Positions 45,640-57,629 of a DNA stretch of 64,000 bases are shown here, piece by piece. The stretch is taken from positions 127,551,170 to 127,615,169 of the forward strand of contig NC_068910.1 of NCBI RefSeq assembly GCF_023091745.1, written 5' to 3'. Origin of the DNA: Budorcas taxicolor (lineage: Eukaryota > Chordata > Mammalia > Artiodactyla > Bovidae). Within the stretch, counting starts at the first letter, position 1. Each line of letters begins with the position of its first letter. The position numbers were made by a program, and so were the translations under genes. Below the pieces are notes generated by a model. It had not been told where the DNA came from. It saw only the letters and a list, made by a program, of their open reading frames with translations, and ran no database searches.

Positions 45640-46974
45640 AAATAGTATAGACTTTGAGGTTTGCTCACAATGTAGTAAAACAAGCTGTCTACACAGGCAT
45701 GGCTTGCCAGATGCTGTCAGCAAAGGACCCTAAGTGTAAGAACAACAGAAATGGCAGGAAAAGGCCATACATCTCAGTCACACTGTCTCTGTAGTAGCAA
45801 CTGCGGGTCCCTTTGAAGTTGACTGCTTCAGCAGAACACAACTGGAAGTCTTCTTTTCGGGACTTCCCAGGGATTCCCAGTTCAATACATATGCCTGTAC
45901 ACAGCCCCTACATCACAGAAGAGCAATGTAAGAGAGGCACATTTCCTCACAACCACATCAGACTCCGACTCCTCTTTGATTGCAAACTTCTAGGCAACCT
46001 GAAGTCTCCAACAAAGCTTAACTTCTACCTCAGAACCAACATCTTTCATTACACTCCAGGGTGAACAAGCCTTTCAGCTGCCTCCTTGTTGTCTGGCTTA
46101 GATTTTAACCTTCCTTTCAATCACATGTGTTTCTCTCACTCAAAAATAGAACAGAGTAGTTGGAGGACACTAGGTCTTTATGGTTCTTAAAGATGATGTA
46201 CAGAGAGACCCTGGGGCGCTGGTCCCTCATAGTTTTATTTCAGACCACATCACCTTAAAGGCAAGTAGGAAGGAATACTATTGTCAGCATTTCAAAACAA
46301 CACGCAGTATCACCTTTTGTTTTGACCTGTTCAGCCTTTTCTTTCAAGAAACTGTCCTTTGATTCTCAGACTCCCTTGCCCTTGTCTGAGAACAGAGATC
46401 TGCCCCTCCCCCACTTCCTTTTTAGTACATAAATTGCTTTAGTCATTTTCAAGTTACGAAGTATGGGAGAAATTTTCATGCTGAGACAATACTTTTGATT
46501 TTTTATGGATAATTCAAATGTAGTTGAACCTTAGAACTTGAATTTGAAGAATGAAATTATTATGAGTTGGGAAGAAAAAACTGAGCAATCAAAAACCAGT
46601 CTTCATATGTGCACAATAAAATTGAGTTTTAAACTGTGTAATCATACCTTTGTGTAACATGGCAGGGATATTATTGTTTGTTTTGATATTGTGCTGTACT
46701 GTAAAATGTACATAGTTATGCAAATAAAGTTAGGTAACTCAATCAAGGTAGAACTTTCCTTTTTCTTAAAAAAAATGGCCATCTTAGATTCTTAAATCTA
46801 AGACACAGGAAAATTAAATGCAAAAAGTCAAAAAGAAATAATTGAAATGTTGATGTTACCTCTTCTAAAAATTTAAAATTTTCATCAGGACAAGGTTAAT
46901 TAACATTACAAGTAAGTGATCCCATAAGTAAAAGAAAATGTTTCCAAGTTGCGTGTGTCTCTTTGACTCTCCAT
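45640..46974. other. Unassigned DNA
   Basis: No gene or repeat family recognised. The 83-codon frame at 45813-46064 has no domain features. Confidence 0.4.
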
Positions 46975-47345
46975 CATGTTCCAGCTTCCCCATCCCCATC
47001 CCTCTGGCCTTGGCACAATCACTTTTCCAGCCTGGAATGCCCTTTATTCCTCTTGTCTATCTGGCTAAATCATATTTATCATTCAAAACTCAGATCTGTT
47101 GTTATCTTATCTCATTCCCCTTACCTTTGCTGGCCTGGAAAATTGTGCTCTGTCTTCACATATTTTTATCTTGAATTAATTTTACTATATTATAATTTGC
47201 TTGTTTTTGTTCGACCCTAGATTGGGTTAAGAACTCCTGATGTTAGGAATTTTACTGTGCACATTTCTCCATCCTTAGCACTTAGTATAGTGCCTAGCCC
47301 ATAAAGCATTCTCACTATGTTTGCTTGATTAAATTTATTATGTTA
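46975..47345 (+). mobile_element. L2 LINE 3' end
   Basis: TTCCAGCCTGGAATGCCCTT, TTCAAAACTCAGATCTGTTG, GGTTAAGAACTCCTGATG and CTTAGTATAGTGCCTAGCCC followed by an ATTAAATTTATT end. This is the usual order of the mammalian L2 3' end, as in the longer copy at 61.2-61.9 kb. Confidence 0.8.
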
Positions 47346-47540
47346 CTTCCCACTAATTAGTGATTTGATAGATCTGAAAAGCTTTTTTGGAACTAATATG
47401 TTAATCTGAATAACAAAAGCCAGCTAAAATTATTTCCTTTTCAAAAGACTTTGAAAAGTAAAGAAGCTATAGTGAACACGTTAGGCACACTTCCTTATCC
47501 TGGTCCTTTTAGATCTTCTCAGAACAGAACTAGCAGGTAG

Positions 47541-47880
47541 AGCTTCCCTGGTGGCTCAGTAATTGACAGTCCGCCTGCCCATGCAGGAGACACCGGTTCT
47601 GTCTCTGTTCTGGGAGGACCCCACATGCTGCAGAGTGGTTAGACCTGTGAGCCACGTCGACTGAACCTTTGTTCTAGAGCCCAGGAGCCACAACTACTGA
47701 GCCCACATGCCACGACTACTGAAGCCCGCACACCCCAGAGTCCCATGCTCCACAATCGGAGAGGCTACTGCAATGAGAAGCCCATTTACCATATCTGGAG
47801 AGTAGCCCCCACTAGCCACAACTAGAGAAAAGTCCAAGCAGCAACGAAGACTCCACACAGTTAAAGATAAATAAATTAAA
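47541..47880 (+). mobile_element. CHR-2-type SINE
   Basis: The head GAGCTTCCCTGGTGGCTCAG, then ACAACTACTGAGCCCACATG, CGACTACTGAAGCCCGCACA, AGTAGCCCCCACTAGCCACA and a AAGATAAATAAATTAAAAA tail. A longer and better-preserved copy than the one at 39.6 kb. Confidence 0.9.
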
Positions 47881-48844
47881 AACTGGAAGGTATTGGGTGA
47901 ATTGTAGGAAACTGTCATTGGTCAAAAAGAGTCAAATATTCATAATTTTATAAGATTCAACCTAAGAGATACCTCTCTATTCAATGCTTCATTATTACCA
48001 TGAACTTCATCTGATAAAGATGGAGTTGTGCTTCAATACCCAGACCCTTTAGCTCACCCTCATTCCTGTTCACCAGAAAGCAGGGCTGCTATTCTGTGGA
48101 TAAATATTGCTATGTATTTCTCACTGTTGTGCATCAATTTAGGAATAAAGCCTCAGAGGAGGAGGGATGGACTAAGTGCATCAGAGGAAGATGTTACGCA
48201 GTCTTGGCCCAGTATGCTTACTGTCAGAGCTGACTTCTTCAGTCAGCAAGATTTCTCAAAAAATAAGTTCTGAGATATGTAGATTAGGCTTCAAAACCTG
48301 TCATATGTGGTACCTTATATTTCACTGGAGAAGACCTCCCCATCATGGTCATTTGCCTAACCCAAGGCAGATTTCCCCATCAGCATTCCTGATTTTTTTC
48401 TCCAGGCCATTTTGCTTGTTCTGTGGTGGGAGAGACAGAGATTTTACGGCTTCCTCCCCCAACATTTTCGTTGGCTGGGTCCTACCCTTTCTTGTCTGTT
48501 TTAACACCATTTCTTCCAGAAGAATGAGTTAATCTTTCCTGCTTTATGAAACTAATTACAGATGCATGAATATGGGCTGAATGGTAATACAGTTAGATGG
48601 ATTCAAATTCATGGTTGGAACTATAAACAAAAGCCTCTTTAAAATACCTGAGTTATAGTACCGCTAACTCTTTACCAATTGAGGTGTGACTTATGTTCTC
48701 TTAGCATCAAATTTCTTCATCCATAACATGAGAAAAAGAAAAGGTTCCCTTTCCTACCACCCATGATAATAGTAACTAATGAGATCATGTATATGAATAT
48801 GCTTTTTGAATGCTTTAGCATCATAAAAATATAAAATATTAGTA
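47881..48844. other. Unassigned DNA
   Basis: A 118-codon plus frame at 48176-48532 has no recognised domain. Nothing else seen. Confidence 0.4.
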
Positions 48845-49600
48845 TTATGTGATCATTATGGGAGTCTGTTCTATCCAACATTTTCATCAACAACTTGAAC
48901 AAAGACATAAAAGCACAGTTATAAGTTGTGCAGATGATAGACATATGGGAGGAACAGCTAATAAAAAGAAGGGAAGACAGAATCAAAGTTCAAAGAAATC
49001 ATAACAGATTGGAACGATGACTAAAACTACTAAAATTTTATTTAATAAAAACAGATGTAAAATATACTTTGGTTAAAATATCATGTCAGGAAAGACCTGT
49101 TAAGACATCAGTTTATAATAATCACAGTTATATGGCTCATATACACAGAGTTAAAGGTAATTTTAGGTTTCTTTCATTGGAATACAATGTCTGGAACAAG
49201 AGATAATATGTTATATGTGTTAGGGTCATTGTTTATATATGTAGTATGTAATACCAATGGAGAAGGAAATGGCAACCCACTCTAGCATTCTTGCCTGGAG
49301 AATCCCATGGATGCAGGAGCCTGGTGGGCTGCCACCTATGGGGTCGCACAGAGTCAGACATGACTGAAGCGACTTAGCAGCAGCAGCAGCATGTAATACC
49401 AAAATATGAGGAACTGCATACCATATTATGAAGCTGAAATATGATTTGGGGAAAGCAATTAGAATTTTGAAAATCTTAAAACCATTATCAGATGAGAAGC
49501 AATTGACAGAGTTAGAGTTGTTTTGCTTGGAAAGTGATGCTAAGTATGTCTACAAATGTTTCAAGGGCTTTCACATAGTAAGAGTATAAAAATGTTACTA
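48845..49600 (+). mobile_element. Ancient CR1/L3-type LINE relic
   Basis: TTTTCATCAACAACTTGAAC, then GTGCAGATGATAGACATATG and GGAGGAACAGCTAATA correspond to the reverse transcriptase FADD region of CR1/L3 elements. The later blocks GATTGGAACGATGACTAAAA, TTTATTTAATAAAAACAG and, after a Bov-A insertion, TTTTGCTTGGAAAGTGATGC and CAAGGGCTTTCACATAG fit the same element in order. No open frame remains. This is among the oldest material in the window. Confidence 0.6.
49246..49402 (+). mobile_element. Bov-A monomer with exact 12-bp TSD
   Basis: A single Bov-A unit (49258-49390) ending in GCAGCAGCAGCAGC. ATGTAATACCAA at 49246-49257 and 49391-49402 is an exact TSD. It splits the CR1/L3 relic. Confidence 0.96.
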
Positions 49601-49984
49601 CGTAGAGTTACCAGGAGATCTAAAATAGAAAACACGGCACATACTAGATTCTCAGTAAATGATAGTTGAATCTAAATCCATTCTGCATTGCTCTATAGGG
49701 AAGAATATGAACCTAGGGCTAGTGGGTCAGAAAAATCAAAGGACCAAGTTTCCTGTAATTGGAAATAATCAAGGAAACTAACATTATTGTTACTTAAGAT
49801 ATTTCTGGAATTTGCTGGAAGTTTATGTATAATAGTGTTGTCTAATTGGAGTGAATCACACTGATCTAGTTGCACACCTACCTTTGCTCCATGGCCAACC
49901 CACAGCTAAGAAGAGTTAATGTAGAAAAAGTCAGTACATTTTCAAAAAAAAGGGGATTGGCAGTTAGTTTTATTACCTTCACTT
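49601..49984. other. Unassigned DNA
   Basis: Nothing recognised; left flank of the young L1 insertion. Confidence 0.4.
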
Positions 49985-50790
49985 CACACCAGTCAGAATG
50001 GCTGCGATCCAAAAGTCTGCAAGCAATAAATGCTGGAGAGGGTGTGGAGAAAAGGGAACCCTCCTACACTGTTGGTGGGAATGCAAACTAGTACAGCCCC
50101 TATGGAGAACAGTGTGGAGATTCCTTAAAAAATTGCAAATAGAACTCCCTTATGACCCAGCAATCCCACTGCTGGGCATACACACCGAGGAAACCAGAAT
50201 TGAAAGAGACACATGTACCCCAATGTTCATCGCAGCACTGATTATAATAGCCAGGACATGGAAACAACCTAGATGTCCATCAGCAGATGAATGGATGAGA
50301 AAGCTGTGGTACATATACACAATGGAGTATTACTCAGCCGTTAAAAAGAATTCATTTGAATCAGTTCTGATGAGATGGACGAAACTGGAGCCGATTATAC
50401 AGAGTGAAGTAAGCCAGAAAGAAAAACACCAATACAGTATACTAACACATATATATGGAATTTAGAAAGATGGCAATGACGACCCTGTATGCAAGACAGG
50501 AAAAAAGACACAGCTGTCTATAACGGACTTTTGGACTCAGAGGGAGAGGGAGAGGGTGGGATGATATGGGAGAATGGCATTCTATCATGTATACTATCAT
50601 GTAAGAATTGAATCGCTAGTCTATGTCTGACGCAGGATACAGCATGCTTGGGGCTGGTGCATGGGGATGACCCACAGAGATGTTATGGGGAGGGAGGTGG
50701 GAGGGGGGTTCATGTTTGGGAACACATGTAAGAATTAAAGATTTTAAAATTAAAAAAAAATAAAAAATAAAAAAATAATAAAATTTAAAT
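49985..50790 (+). mobile_element. 5'-truncated young L1
   Basis: Begins at about 49985 (TCACACCAGTCAGAATGGCT), carries the ORF2 C-terminus, then the 3' UTR and a long A-rich end at 50740-50790 made of AAAAATAA units. The 3' UTR stops earlier than in the copies at 3.7 and 22.1 kb: after AACACATGTAAGAATTAAAG it goes straight into the A-rich tail. No certain TSD. Confidence 0.95.
49998..50465 (+). pseudogene. L1 ORF2 C-terminal remnant
   Basis: A 155-codon open frame identical in phase to ORF2, with the cysteine-rich knuckle CWRGCGEKGTLLHCWWEC and ending ILTHIYGI. The catalytic domains are absent because of 5' truncation, so it is inactive. The absence of stops indicates a recent insertion. Confidence 0.92.
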
Positions 50791-50862
50791 TACAGAGAGA
50801 TTATGTAAACTTAATGTTGAATAAATCTGTGATAACATCCCCTGCCTTTTTTTTCCCTAAGG

Positions 50863-51027
50863 CAGCAGTCTTCAAACATTACTGTGTATCAGAATCACTC
50901 AGAGCTCTTGCCAAAATACATACAGATGAAACTTACAGAGTTTATGAATGAGTAGATCTGGGATGATACACCAAAACGTACATGTAACAAATTCCCAGGT
51001 GATACCAATGAGGAATCATTGCTCAAA
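50863..51027 (+). mobile_element. MER5A-type DNA transposon (hAT-Charlie)
   Basis: AGCAGTCTTCAAACATTACT, GTGTATCAGAATCACTCAGA, GAGTAGATCTGGGATGATAC, TAACAAATTCCCAGGTGATA and GAGGAATCATTGCTC follow the full order of MER5A, a short non-autonomous hAT element. The ends are imperfect inverted repeats. Confidence 0.85.
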
Positions 51028-51330
51028 GTAAAAATGCCTTGTTCATACTTCTTACTAAAAAACAATGGCAATGTGGCCATACTTTTTATGCAGTAAATAA
51101 TTCCACAATCCTCAGCTGAAAACTAGAGGTCAGAACCTAATCAAGTCATAGGTTGTTCAGTGACCTATAATTTGCCTTGAAATGAAAAAACAAGAAGTGG
51201 AAATGAAGCTTCATCTCTCAAGAATCTGAAAAAATGTGCTTTTTTTTTTTTTTAAAAAAAGAAGCAATTAATATAGAAAGAAATAGAAAAACCAACAAGT
51301 AGAAAGGAGTGAACAGAGAAGTGCACAGGA
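51028..51330. other. Unassigned DNA
   Basis: Contains a T-run followed by an A-run at about 51239-51260. Nothing else recognised. Confidence 0.4.
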
Positions 51331-52149
51331 GTGTAGCCAGGAAGGCGGAGGAGAAAGCCACTGAGCTCACCTCTTCCACGGCAACACCAAAATTACAACT
51401 ATTTACAGAGCAAATATGTATGCCAGTGACCTGCATACTGGCAGAAAAGATACAGTTTGAAAGGAGGATGGGTCAGAATCACTGCTAATCATGGAGAGCC
51501 TCTCAGGGAGGCATGAAGCAACTAGGGCTCCCTCTGGGACATAGATACTGGTAGCAGCCATTTGGGGGAGATCATTCTACCAAAAGGACACTGATGCTGT
51601 AAGAGCTATTTTGAGATCCTCCCTCTAGCATAATAGTGCCAGGGGCTTATCCACCCATTAGCAGTCTGGCACCAGTCCTAGATCATCTGGGCTACCATGA
51701 TGATCGAGCCAGCCATGCAGGAGCCAAGCCCTACCAGTACCAGCAGGTTAACACTAGACCTGGGCCTCCACACACCCTCCAGGAACCTGACTTGCCCACC
51801 AGTGGGTCAGCAGCAACCAAAGAAGATGTAGTTTGGCAGTCAACTAGTCCAGAGGTCAGCACCATCTACCATCATGCCCACAGTAACCAGCCCTGCCATA
51901 ACAGAAAGGTCCATGCAGCCTGCTTAGGGAGCACCCCTAGAGCACACAGCCCTGGAGACCAGAGCGCAGTGTGCAGCAGGACCCTGAAGGGCATCTCCTG
52001 TATTAAATCTCTTCTCCAGGACTGTGAAACATAACTGTCTCTCCTAATACACAGAAAGAAACACAGAGAATTAGAAAAATGAAGAGATAGAGGAATGTGT
52101 TCCAGACAAAAATCTCAGAAAATGAACTAACCAGAACAGAGGTAAGCAA

Positions 52150-52320
52150 TCTACCTGATAAATGGTTCAAGGTAATGATCATAAAGATTCTCAACAAACT
52201 CAGAAGAATGGATAAACAAAGTGAGAATTAGGAAATCTACGTGATAAATAGTTCAAGGTAATGATTATAAAGATTCTCAACAAACTCAAGAGAAGAATGG
52301 ATAAACAAAGTAAGAATTTT
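52150..52320 (+). repeat. Imperfect 86-bp tandem duplication inside L1M
   Basis: Two copies start at 52151 (CTACCTGATAAATGGTTCAA) and 52237 (CTACGTGATAAATAGTTCAA), each running through GATTCTCAACAAACTC and GAATGGATAAACAAAGT. They differ by a few substitutions and a small indel. Confidence 0.9.
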
Positions 52321-52394
52321 AACAAAGAGTTAGAAAACATAAAGAAGAACCACACAGAGCTGAAAAATATATTTACTGAAGTAGGAAATACAGT

Positions 52395-52740
52395 TTCAGT
52401 TCAATTCAGTTCAGTCAGTCAGTCGTGTCCGACTTTTTGCGGCCCCATGAATCACAGCACGCCAGGCCTCCCTGTCCATCACCAACTCCTGGAGTTCACT
52501 CAGACTCATGTCCATTGAGTCAGTGATGCCATCCAGCCATTTCATCCTCTGTCATCCCCTTCTCCTCCTGCCCCCAATCCCTCCCATCATCAGTCTTTTC
52601 CAATGAGTCAGCTCTTCGCATGAGGTGGCCAAAGTACTGGCGTTTCAGCTTTAGCATCATTTCTTCCAAAGAAATCCCAGGGCTGATCTCCTTCAGAATG
52701 GATTGGTTGGATCTCCTTGCAGTCCAAGGGACTCTCAAGA
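52395..52740 (-). mobile_element. BovB LINE 3' end, minus strand, in L1M
   Basis: From the reversed tail (TTCAATTCAGTTCAGTCAGT) to GTCCAAGGGACTCTCAAGA. The minus strand encodes VPWTARRSNQSILKEISPG of the C-terminus. Truncated after about 345 bp. Confidence 0.95.
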
Positions 52741-53458
52741 CTATCAATTACCTTTCACCAGAAATTTTGCAAGCCATAAAGGACCAGAATGATATACTTT
52801 GATAAAAAATAAAAGCTTATAATCCAAAATATTCTACCCAGGAAGGCTATCATTCAGATTTGAAGGAGATATAACAAGTTTTACAGATAGGCAAAGGCTA
52901 GGAGTTCAGGACTCCACTGGCTTCACAAGAAATGCTAAAGGAATTTCTCTAAACAGAAAGAAAAGACCACAACTAGACATTTCAAAATTATGAAAGGAAA
53001 AATTTCATTGGTAAAGGCAAACATATAAGAAAGCAGGGAAAGTTAAAAGACAAAAGCAGTAAAATCAGATATATCCACAGTCAATGGTTAAGATATGCAC
53101 AAAACAAAAATATATAAAATATGATGTCAAAACATTAAACATAGGGTGAATAAAAATACAGCATTGTTAGAATGTGTTTGAACTTAACACATCAACCTCA
53201 AATAATCATATTTGTATGTTAGTATATGTGAACACCATGGTAATCACAAATGAAAAGAAAACATTCAAACATAATATCAAAGACCATCATAAAATCAAAA
53301 GGAAAAACAACAAAAGAAGAAATGAACATAAAGAACTACAAAACAACCAGTAAACAACTTTAAAAATGACAATAGTGGCAATAAACACATAATGTAAATA
53401 AACTTAAATACTCCAGTCAAAAGACCTAGAGTGACTGAGTGGATAAAAACAAGACCCG

Positions 53459-53730
53459 TACACACACGCTGGGGTTACCTGGTAGCTCGGTCAATAAAGA
53501 ATTCATCTGCAACGCAGGAGACCATGTGCAATGTAAGAGACCACCTGCAATGCAGGAGACACAGGTTTGATTCCTGGGTTGGGAGGATCCCCTGGAGAAG
53601 AAAATGGCAATCCACCCCAGGGTTCTTGCCTTGAAAATCCCATGGGCAGAGGAGTCTGGCAGGCTACAGTCCATGAGATCAGAAGAGTCAGACACACTCA
53701 GCAACTAAACCACCACCATACATACACGCT
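53459..53730 (+). mobile_element. Bov-tA SINE with TSD and repeated head segment
   Basis: The element is at 53471-53718. TSDs TACACACACGCT and TACATACACGCT lie at 53459-53470 and 53719-53730 (one mismatch). Inside the tRNA-like head, a unit of about 18 bp around TGCAAYGCAGGAGACCA occurs three times (53508-53562). Confidence 0.93.
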
Positions 53731-55553
53731 GCCTACAAGAGATTCAATTCTGATCTAAAGACACACAGAGACTGAATGTAAGGAAATGGAAAAAGGTATT
53801 CCATGTAAATGGAAATAAAAAGAAAGCTGGAGTATAATGCATACACTAGACAAAATAGACTTTAAAACAAAGACTATAATAAGAGACAAAGAAGAACATT
53901 ACTTAATATTGTGTGATCAATCCAATAAGAAGATATAACACTTGTAAATATATGCACCTAACATAGGAACACTTAAATACATAAAGCAAAAACTAACAGG
54001 CATATAAGGAAAAAAGAGTAACAGTAGGAAACTTTAACACCTCGCTTATATCAATAGACAGATCATCCAGACAACAAATCAAAAAGGAAATACTGGCTTC
54101 AAGTGAAACATAGAGAAAATGGACTTAATAAGTATATAAAATATTCCATCCAAAAGCAGCAGACTATACATTTTTTGTCAAGTGCACATGGAACGTTCAG
54201 GATATTCTAGGATATATTACATGTTAGGCTGTAAAACAAGTCTCAATAAATTTAAGAAGACTGAAATAAAATCAAGCATTTTAACAACCACAATGCTATG
54301 AGCCAAGAAATCAACGACAAGAAAAGAACTGCAAAAACCACAAAAACATGGAGGCTAAGCAATGCGCTACTAAACAACCAATAGGTCAATGAAGAAATCA
54401 AAGAATAAATAAAAAGAAGTTGGGGACATATGAAAATGGAAATAATAATTCAAAATTTATGGGATGCAGCAAAAGCAATTCTAAGAGAGAAGTTCATAGC
54501 CACATAAGCCTCTCTCAGGAAAGGAAAAATCTCAAATAAAAAATCTAACATTACACATAAAGGTATTAGGAAAAAGATAACAAGCAAAGCCCCACATTAG
54601 TAGAATGAACTAAATTTTAAAAGATCAAAGCAGAAATAAGTTAGAAACTAAAACACAATAGAAAAGATCAATTAAACTAAGAAATAGTGCCTTGGAAAGA
54701 TAAATAAACCTTTAGCCAGAATTATCAAGAAGAAAAGGGAGGGGGACCTAAATAAATAAAATTATAAATGAAGAAGTTACAATCAACACTTCAATAATAA
54801 AAGTGATCTTAAAATATTAATACAAACAATTATATACCAATAAAAAGGACAACCTAGAAGAAATGGATAAATTCCTAGAAATAATTCCCCAAGACTGAAT
54901 CCAGAAGAAATAGAAAATATAAACAGGCTGATTATCAGTATTAAAATTGAATCAGTAATAAAGAAAACACCCACCAAACAAATGTCCAGAACCAGACTGC
55001 TTCACAGGTATATTCTACCAAACATTGAAACAAGAGTTAACACATATGCACCTCAAACTTTTCCAAAAAATTGAAGAGGAAGGAATGCATATCCAAATTC
55101 ATTCTATGAGGCCAGCATCATCCTGATATCAAAACCAGACAAAGATACCACGAAAAAAGAAAATTATACGCCAATACCACTGATAAACACAAATTTAAAA
55201 ATCCTCAACAATATATTAGCAAACCAAATTCAACAGTACATTAAAAAGATCATATACCAAGATCAAGCACGATTTACCTCATGGATGCCAGGATGGTTCA
55301 GTATCAATCTAGGTGATTTACTACATTAACAAATTGAATAAAACCATCTGATCAATTCAACAGATGCAGGAAAAGCTTTTGACAAAAGTCAATGTCCATT
55401 TATGATTTAAAAAAAAAAAAAAAACTTCTCAACAAAATAGGTGTTGAAGGAACTTATCTCAGTGTAATAAAGGCCACACCATACTCAATGGTGACAAGCT
55501 GAAAGCAATTTCTCTAAGATCAGAAACAGGTTAAGAATGCATACTCACCATTT

Positions 55554-56741
55554 TTGTTCAACAAAGTACTTAAAATTCTCCAAGCCAGGCTTCAGCAATA
55601 CGTGAACTGTGAACTTCCTGATGTTCAAGCTGGTTTTAGAAAAGGCAGAGGAACCAGAGATCAAATCGCCAACATCCACTGGATCATGGAAAAAGCAAGA
55701 GAGTTCCAGAAAAACATCTATTTCTGCTTGATTGACTATGCCAAAGCCTTTGACTGTGTGGATCACAATAAACTGTGGAAAATTCTTCAAGACATGGGAA
55801 TACCAGACCACCTGACCTGCCTCTTGAGAAACCTATATGCAGGTCAGGAAGCAACAGTTAGAACTGGACATGAAAGAGCAGACTGGTTCCAAATAGGAAA
55901 AGGAGTGCATCAGTGCTGTATACTGTCACCCTGCTTATTTAATTTACATGCAGAGTACATCATGAGAAATGCTGGGCTGGATGAAGCACAAGCTGGAATC
56001 AAGATTGCCAGGAGAAATATCAATAGCCTCAGGTATGCAGATGACACCACCCTTATGGCAGAAAGTGAAGAGGAACTAAAGAGCCTCTTGATGAAAGTGA
56101 AAGAGGAGAGTGAAAAAGTTGCCTTAAAGCTCAACATTCAGAAAACTAAGATCACGGCATCTGGTCCCATCACTTCATGGGAAATAGATGGGGAAACAGT
56201 GGAAACAGTGTCAGACTTTACTTTTCTGTGCTCCAAAATTACTGGTGATTGCAGCCATGAAATTAAAAGACGCTTACTCCTTGGAAGGAAAGTCATGACC
56301 AAACCAGACAGCATATTGAAAAGCAGAGACATTACTTTGTCAACAAAGGTCCGTCTAGTCAAGGCTATGGTTTTTCCAGTGGTCATGTATGGATGTGAAA
56401 GTTGAACTATAAAGAAAGCTGAGCACCAAAGAATTGATGCATTTGAACTGTGGTGTTGGAGAAGACTCTTGAGAGTCCCTTGGACAGAAAGGAGATCCAA
56501 CCAGTCCATCCTAAAGCAAATCAGTCCTGAATATTCATTGGAAGGACTGATGCTGAAGCTGAAACTCCAATACTTTCACCACCTGATCCGAAGAACTGAC
56601 TCATTGGAAAAGACCCTGATGCTGGGAAATATTGAGGGCAGGAGGAGAAGGGGACGACAGAAGATGAGATGGTTGGATGGCATCACTGACTCAATGGACA
56701 TGGGTTTGGGTCAACTCTGGGAGTGGGCGATGGACAGGTAG
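55554..56741 (+). pseudogene. BovB reverse transcriptase and C-terminal frame with in-frame stop
   Basis: One phase runs from 55554 to 56741 and is broken only by a TGA at 56403-56405. It contains ELPDVQAGFRKGRGTRDQ, IDYAKAFDCVDH (about residues 60-71) and the catalytic YADD (161-164). It lacks the N-terminal endonuclease. Three changes mark it as inactive. The conserved HQGC motif has become HQCC at residue 121. Two residues are missing in KITGDCSH compared with other copies here. The TAG at 56739-56741 ends the frame before the usual C-terminus. It is nonetheless the longest BovB polymerase frame in the window. Confidence 0.9.
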
Positions 56742-56812
56742 GCCTGGCGTTCTGTGGTTCATGGGGTCACAAGGAATCGGACACTACTGAATGGCTGAAC
56801 TGAACTGAAAGT
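55560..56812 (+). mobile_element. BovB LINE, 1.25 kb, in L1M
   Basis: A 5'-truncated BovB entering before the reverse transcriptase core (CTTAAAATTCTCCAAGCC) and ending with GGCTGAACTGAACTGAA. L1M sequence is continuous across it: TTCAACAAAGTACT on the left and GTTCGAGTCATAGCAA on the right. The TSD is very short (AAAGT). Confidence 0.95.
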
Positions 56813-57003
56813 TCGAGTCATAGCAACTGACAAGAAAAAAAATAATGAAAGAAATTCAAATTCAAATAAAGAAGTAAAATCGTCATTGCTTACAGATGAC
56901 AGGATACTATATACAGAACATCCTAAAAATGCCATTAAAACTATTAGAACTAATAAATGGATTCAGCAAAGTTACGGGATACAAAATCAAAATACAGAAA
57001 TCT

Positions 57004-57375
57004 ATACCCTAACAGTTCTTCTGTGTATTCTCGACACCTCTTCTTAATATCTTCTGCTTCTGTTAGGTCCATACCATTTCTGTCCCTGGGATTTCTTTGG
57101 AAGGAATGATGCTAAAGCTGAAACTCCAGTACTTTGGCCACCTCATGTGAAGAGTTGACTCATAGGAAAGGACTTTGATGCTGGGAGGGATTGGGGGCAG
57201 GAGGAGAAGGGGATGACAGAGGATGAGATGGCTGGATGGCATCACCAACTCTATGGACACGAGTCTGAGTGAACTCCGGGAGTTGGTGATGGACAGGGAG
57301 GCCTGGCGTGCTGCCATTCATGGGGTCGCAAAGAGTCAGACACGACTGAGTGACTGAACTGAACTAATACCCTAA
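57004..57375 (+). mobile_element. BovB with inverted 5' segment (twin priming), TSD
   Basis: Between 9-bp TSDs ATACCCTAA (57004-57012 and 57367-57375) lie two BovB pieces. The 57013-57084 piece is minus-strand BovB from an upstream part of the element (CTTCTTAATATCTTCTGCTT and CTGTTAGGTCCATACCAT). The 57085-57366 piece is plus-strand BovB 3' end (TGGGATTTCTTTGGAAGGAA to CTGAACTGAAC). The intervening BovB sequence is missing, as expected from internal second-strand priming. Confidence 0.9.
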
Positions 57376-57629
57376 TATTTCCATACACTAATCACAAATC
57401 AATGGCATATTTCATGTAACTGAAACAAATAATTGTAAAATTAGAATGGAAATAAAAAGGACCCCAGGTAGCAAAAACAATCCTGAGAAAGAAAACCAGA
57501 GCTGGAGGCATTGCACTTCCTGGTTTTAAACTATCAAACCAATATGTTACTTGCACAAAAATAGATACATAGATCAATGGAATAGAACAGATAACACAGA
57601 AATAAACTCACACTTACATGGTCAATTAA

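Noticed and set aside
51636..52034. 132-codon plus-strand frame
   Set aside because: Lies in the 5' UTR of the old L1M; not an independent gene.
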